A stretch of 64,000 bases of DNA from an uncultured Litoreibacter sp. (GTDB lineage Bacteria; Pseudomonadota; Alphaproteobacteria; Rhodobacterales; Rhodobacteraceae), in the NCBI GenBank assembly GCA_947493265.1, contig CANLQL010000001.1, forward strand, positions 496,001-560,000, read 5' to 3'. The notes beneath the pieces are model-generated. The model was not told the DNA's origin and ran no database searches. It saw only the letters and a list, made by a program, of their open reading frames with translations. Shown piece after piece: positions 63,527-64,000 of the stretch. A program made the position numbers and the translations under genes. Numbering within the stretch: the first letter of the stretch is position 1; every line of letters starts with the position of its first letter.

Positions 63527-64000
63527 ATGAAAAGATGGATCCCTTTTGTTAAAAGCCCGCCCCATGTTGCCGTTGTGCGGATGTCTGGTGTGATTGCCGC
63601 AGGCGGTCGCGGTGCGTTGAACGACGCAGGTCTTGCAGATCAATTGGCCAAGGCGTTTCGCAAAGGCAAACCAAAAGCGGTCGCGCTGTTGATCAATTCC
63701 CCAGGCGGATCGCCGGTGCAAAGTTCCCTTATTGGGGCGCGTATCCGGCGTTTGGCGCAAGAGCATGAGGTCAAGGTGTACGCTTTTGTCGAAGACGTTG
63801 CGGCGTCCGGTGGCTATTGGCTTGCAGCCGCTGCGGATGAGATTTGGGTCGATGACAGCTCCATCGTTGGATCCATCGGCGTTATTTCCGCGAGTTTCGG
63901 GTTCCACGAGTTGATGGCCAAGAACGGCATTGAACGACGTGTGCATACGGCCGGCAAAGATAAATCGATGTTGGATCCGTTCCGGCCCGAGCGTCCCGCG
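63527..64000 (+). CDS. S49 family signal-peptide-peptidase-like protease (partial)
   Basis: The first 158 codons are present; the gene is cut by the right edge. ATG 63527 begins MKRWIPFVKSPPHVAVV. S49 landmarks are ALLINSPGGSPVQSS, the catalytic Ser in DVAASGGYWLAAAADEIW, and IVGSIGVI. No N-terminal membrane anchor is visible, so it resembles the short SohB/SppA-like proteins rather than the E. coli 67-kDa SppA. Divergent from the aminotransferase gene, with a 141-base gap. Confidence 0.9.
   Translation, partial: MKRWIPFVKSPPHVAVVRMSGVIAAGGRGALNDAGLADQLAKAFRKGKPKAVALLINSPGGSPVQSSLIGARIRRLAQEHEVKVYAFVEDVAASGGYWLAAAADEIWVDDSSIVGSIGVISASFGFHELMAKNGIERRVHTAGKDKSMLDPFRPERPA

Overview
The window reads as chromosomal DNA of an alphaproteobacterium of the Rhodobacteraceae (Roseobacter group). 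Evidence: a RegB/RegA redox two-component pair, alphaproteobacterial AddAB instead of RecBCD, a mitofilin (Mic60-like) gene beside hemD and hemY, a tsaE-amgK fusion followed by murU, a TTAA-N7-TTAA CtrA box, a GAAC-N7-GAAC SOS box, and tight operons with many ATGA/TGATG overlaps and several GTG/TTG starts. I see no insertion sequence, prophage, CRISPR array, rRNA or tRNA. Composition looks even, so this is core genome with a few accessory catabolic modules. Layout: 1-5.8 kb holds haem and cell-envelope genes (hemY cut by the left edge, mitofilin, hemD, all minus) divergent from tsaD-gpsA-yciI-EVE-DUF1761. The 5.8-6.05 kb gap contains an SOS box and two minus-strand terminators that bracket an apparently unannotated micro transcription unit. 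6.07-9.9 kb: DUF2853, an extensin-like protein and ahcY (minus, with a structured leader), then HD hydrolase-GNAT (plus). 9.9-14.1 kb: a small lipoprotein, divergent regA/regB, and a multi-PAS membrane protein (candidate DivL of the CtrA pathway) with a CtrA box upstream. 14.1-23 kb: tsaE-amgK fusion, murU, addB, addA, trxA, linking tRNA t6A modification, MurNAc recycling and double-strand-break repair in one array. 23-25 kb: glnK-amtB (minus) with a candidate NtrC-type inverted repeat. 25-32.7 kb: class A penicillin-binding protein, mlaA-mlaC (minus), RidA-GDPD-acetyltransferase-pterin dehydratase, and two tandem Prx5-type peroxiredoxins. 32.7-41 kb: ferredoxin reductase, rsmD, a small ORF, recQ with an upstream palindrome, yaaA, an MFS transporter, typA. 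41-47.2 kb: a glutathionyl-hydroquinone reductase and the complete urease operon ureDABCEFG. 47.5-53.2 kb: a chemoreceptor facing a three-gene catabolic operon (PLP ammonia-lyase, M24 hydrolase, Asp/Glu-racemase-like enzyme) that resembles part of the hydroxyectoine eut set. 53.3-58.6 kb: tamA-tamB, where tamA appears to use an AUU start codon. 58.6-61 kb: glutaryl-CoA dehydrogenase with a class III CoA-transferase. Then a Tat-exported metallo-beta-lactamase-fold hydrolase, a class III aminotransferase, and an S49 peptidase cut by the right edge. Functional themes are nitrogen acquisition (glnK-amtB, urease, amine and amino-acid catabolism), envelope biogenesis (PBP1A, AmgK/MurU, Mla, TamAB, mitofilin) and redox or DNA-damage handling (RegAB, AddAB, RecQ, YaaA, peroxiredoxins). 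The observations most worth a second look are the AUU start of tamA, the SOS-box micro unit near 5.9 kb, the CtrA box before the DivL-like PAS gene, the incomplete eut-like operon, and the folded ahcY leader. All assignments come from reading the sequence and remembered family motifs; no database search was run.
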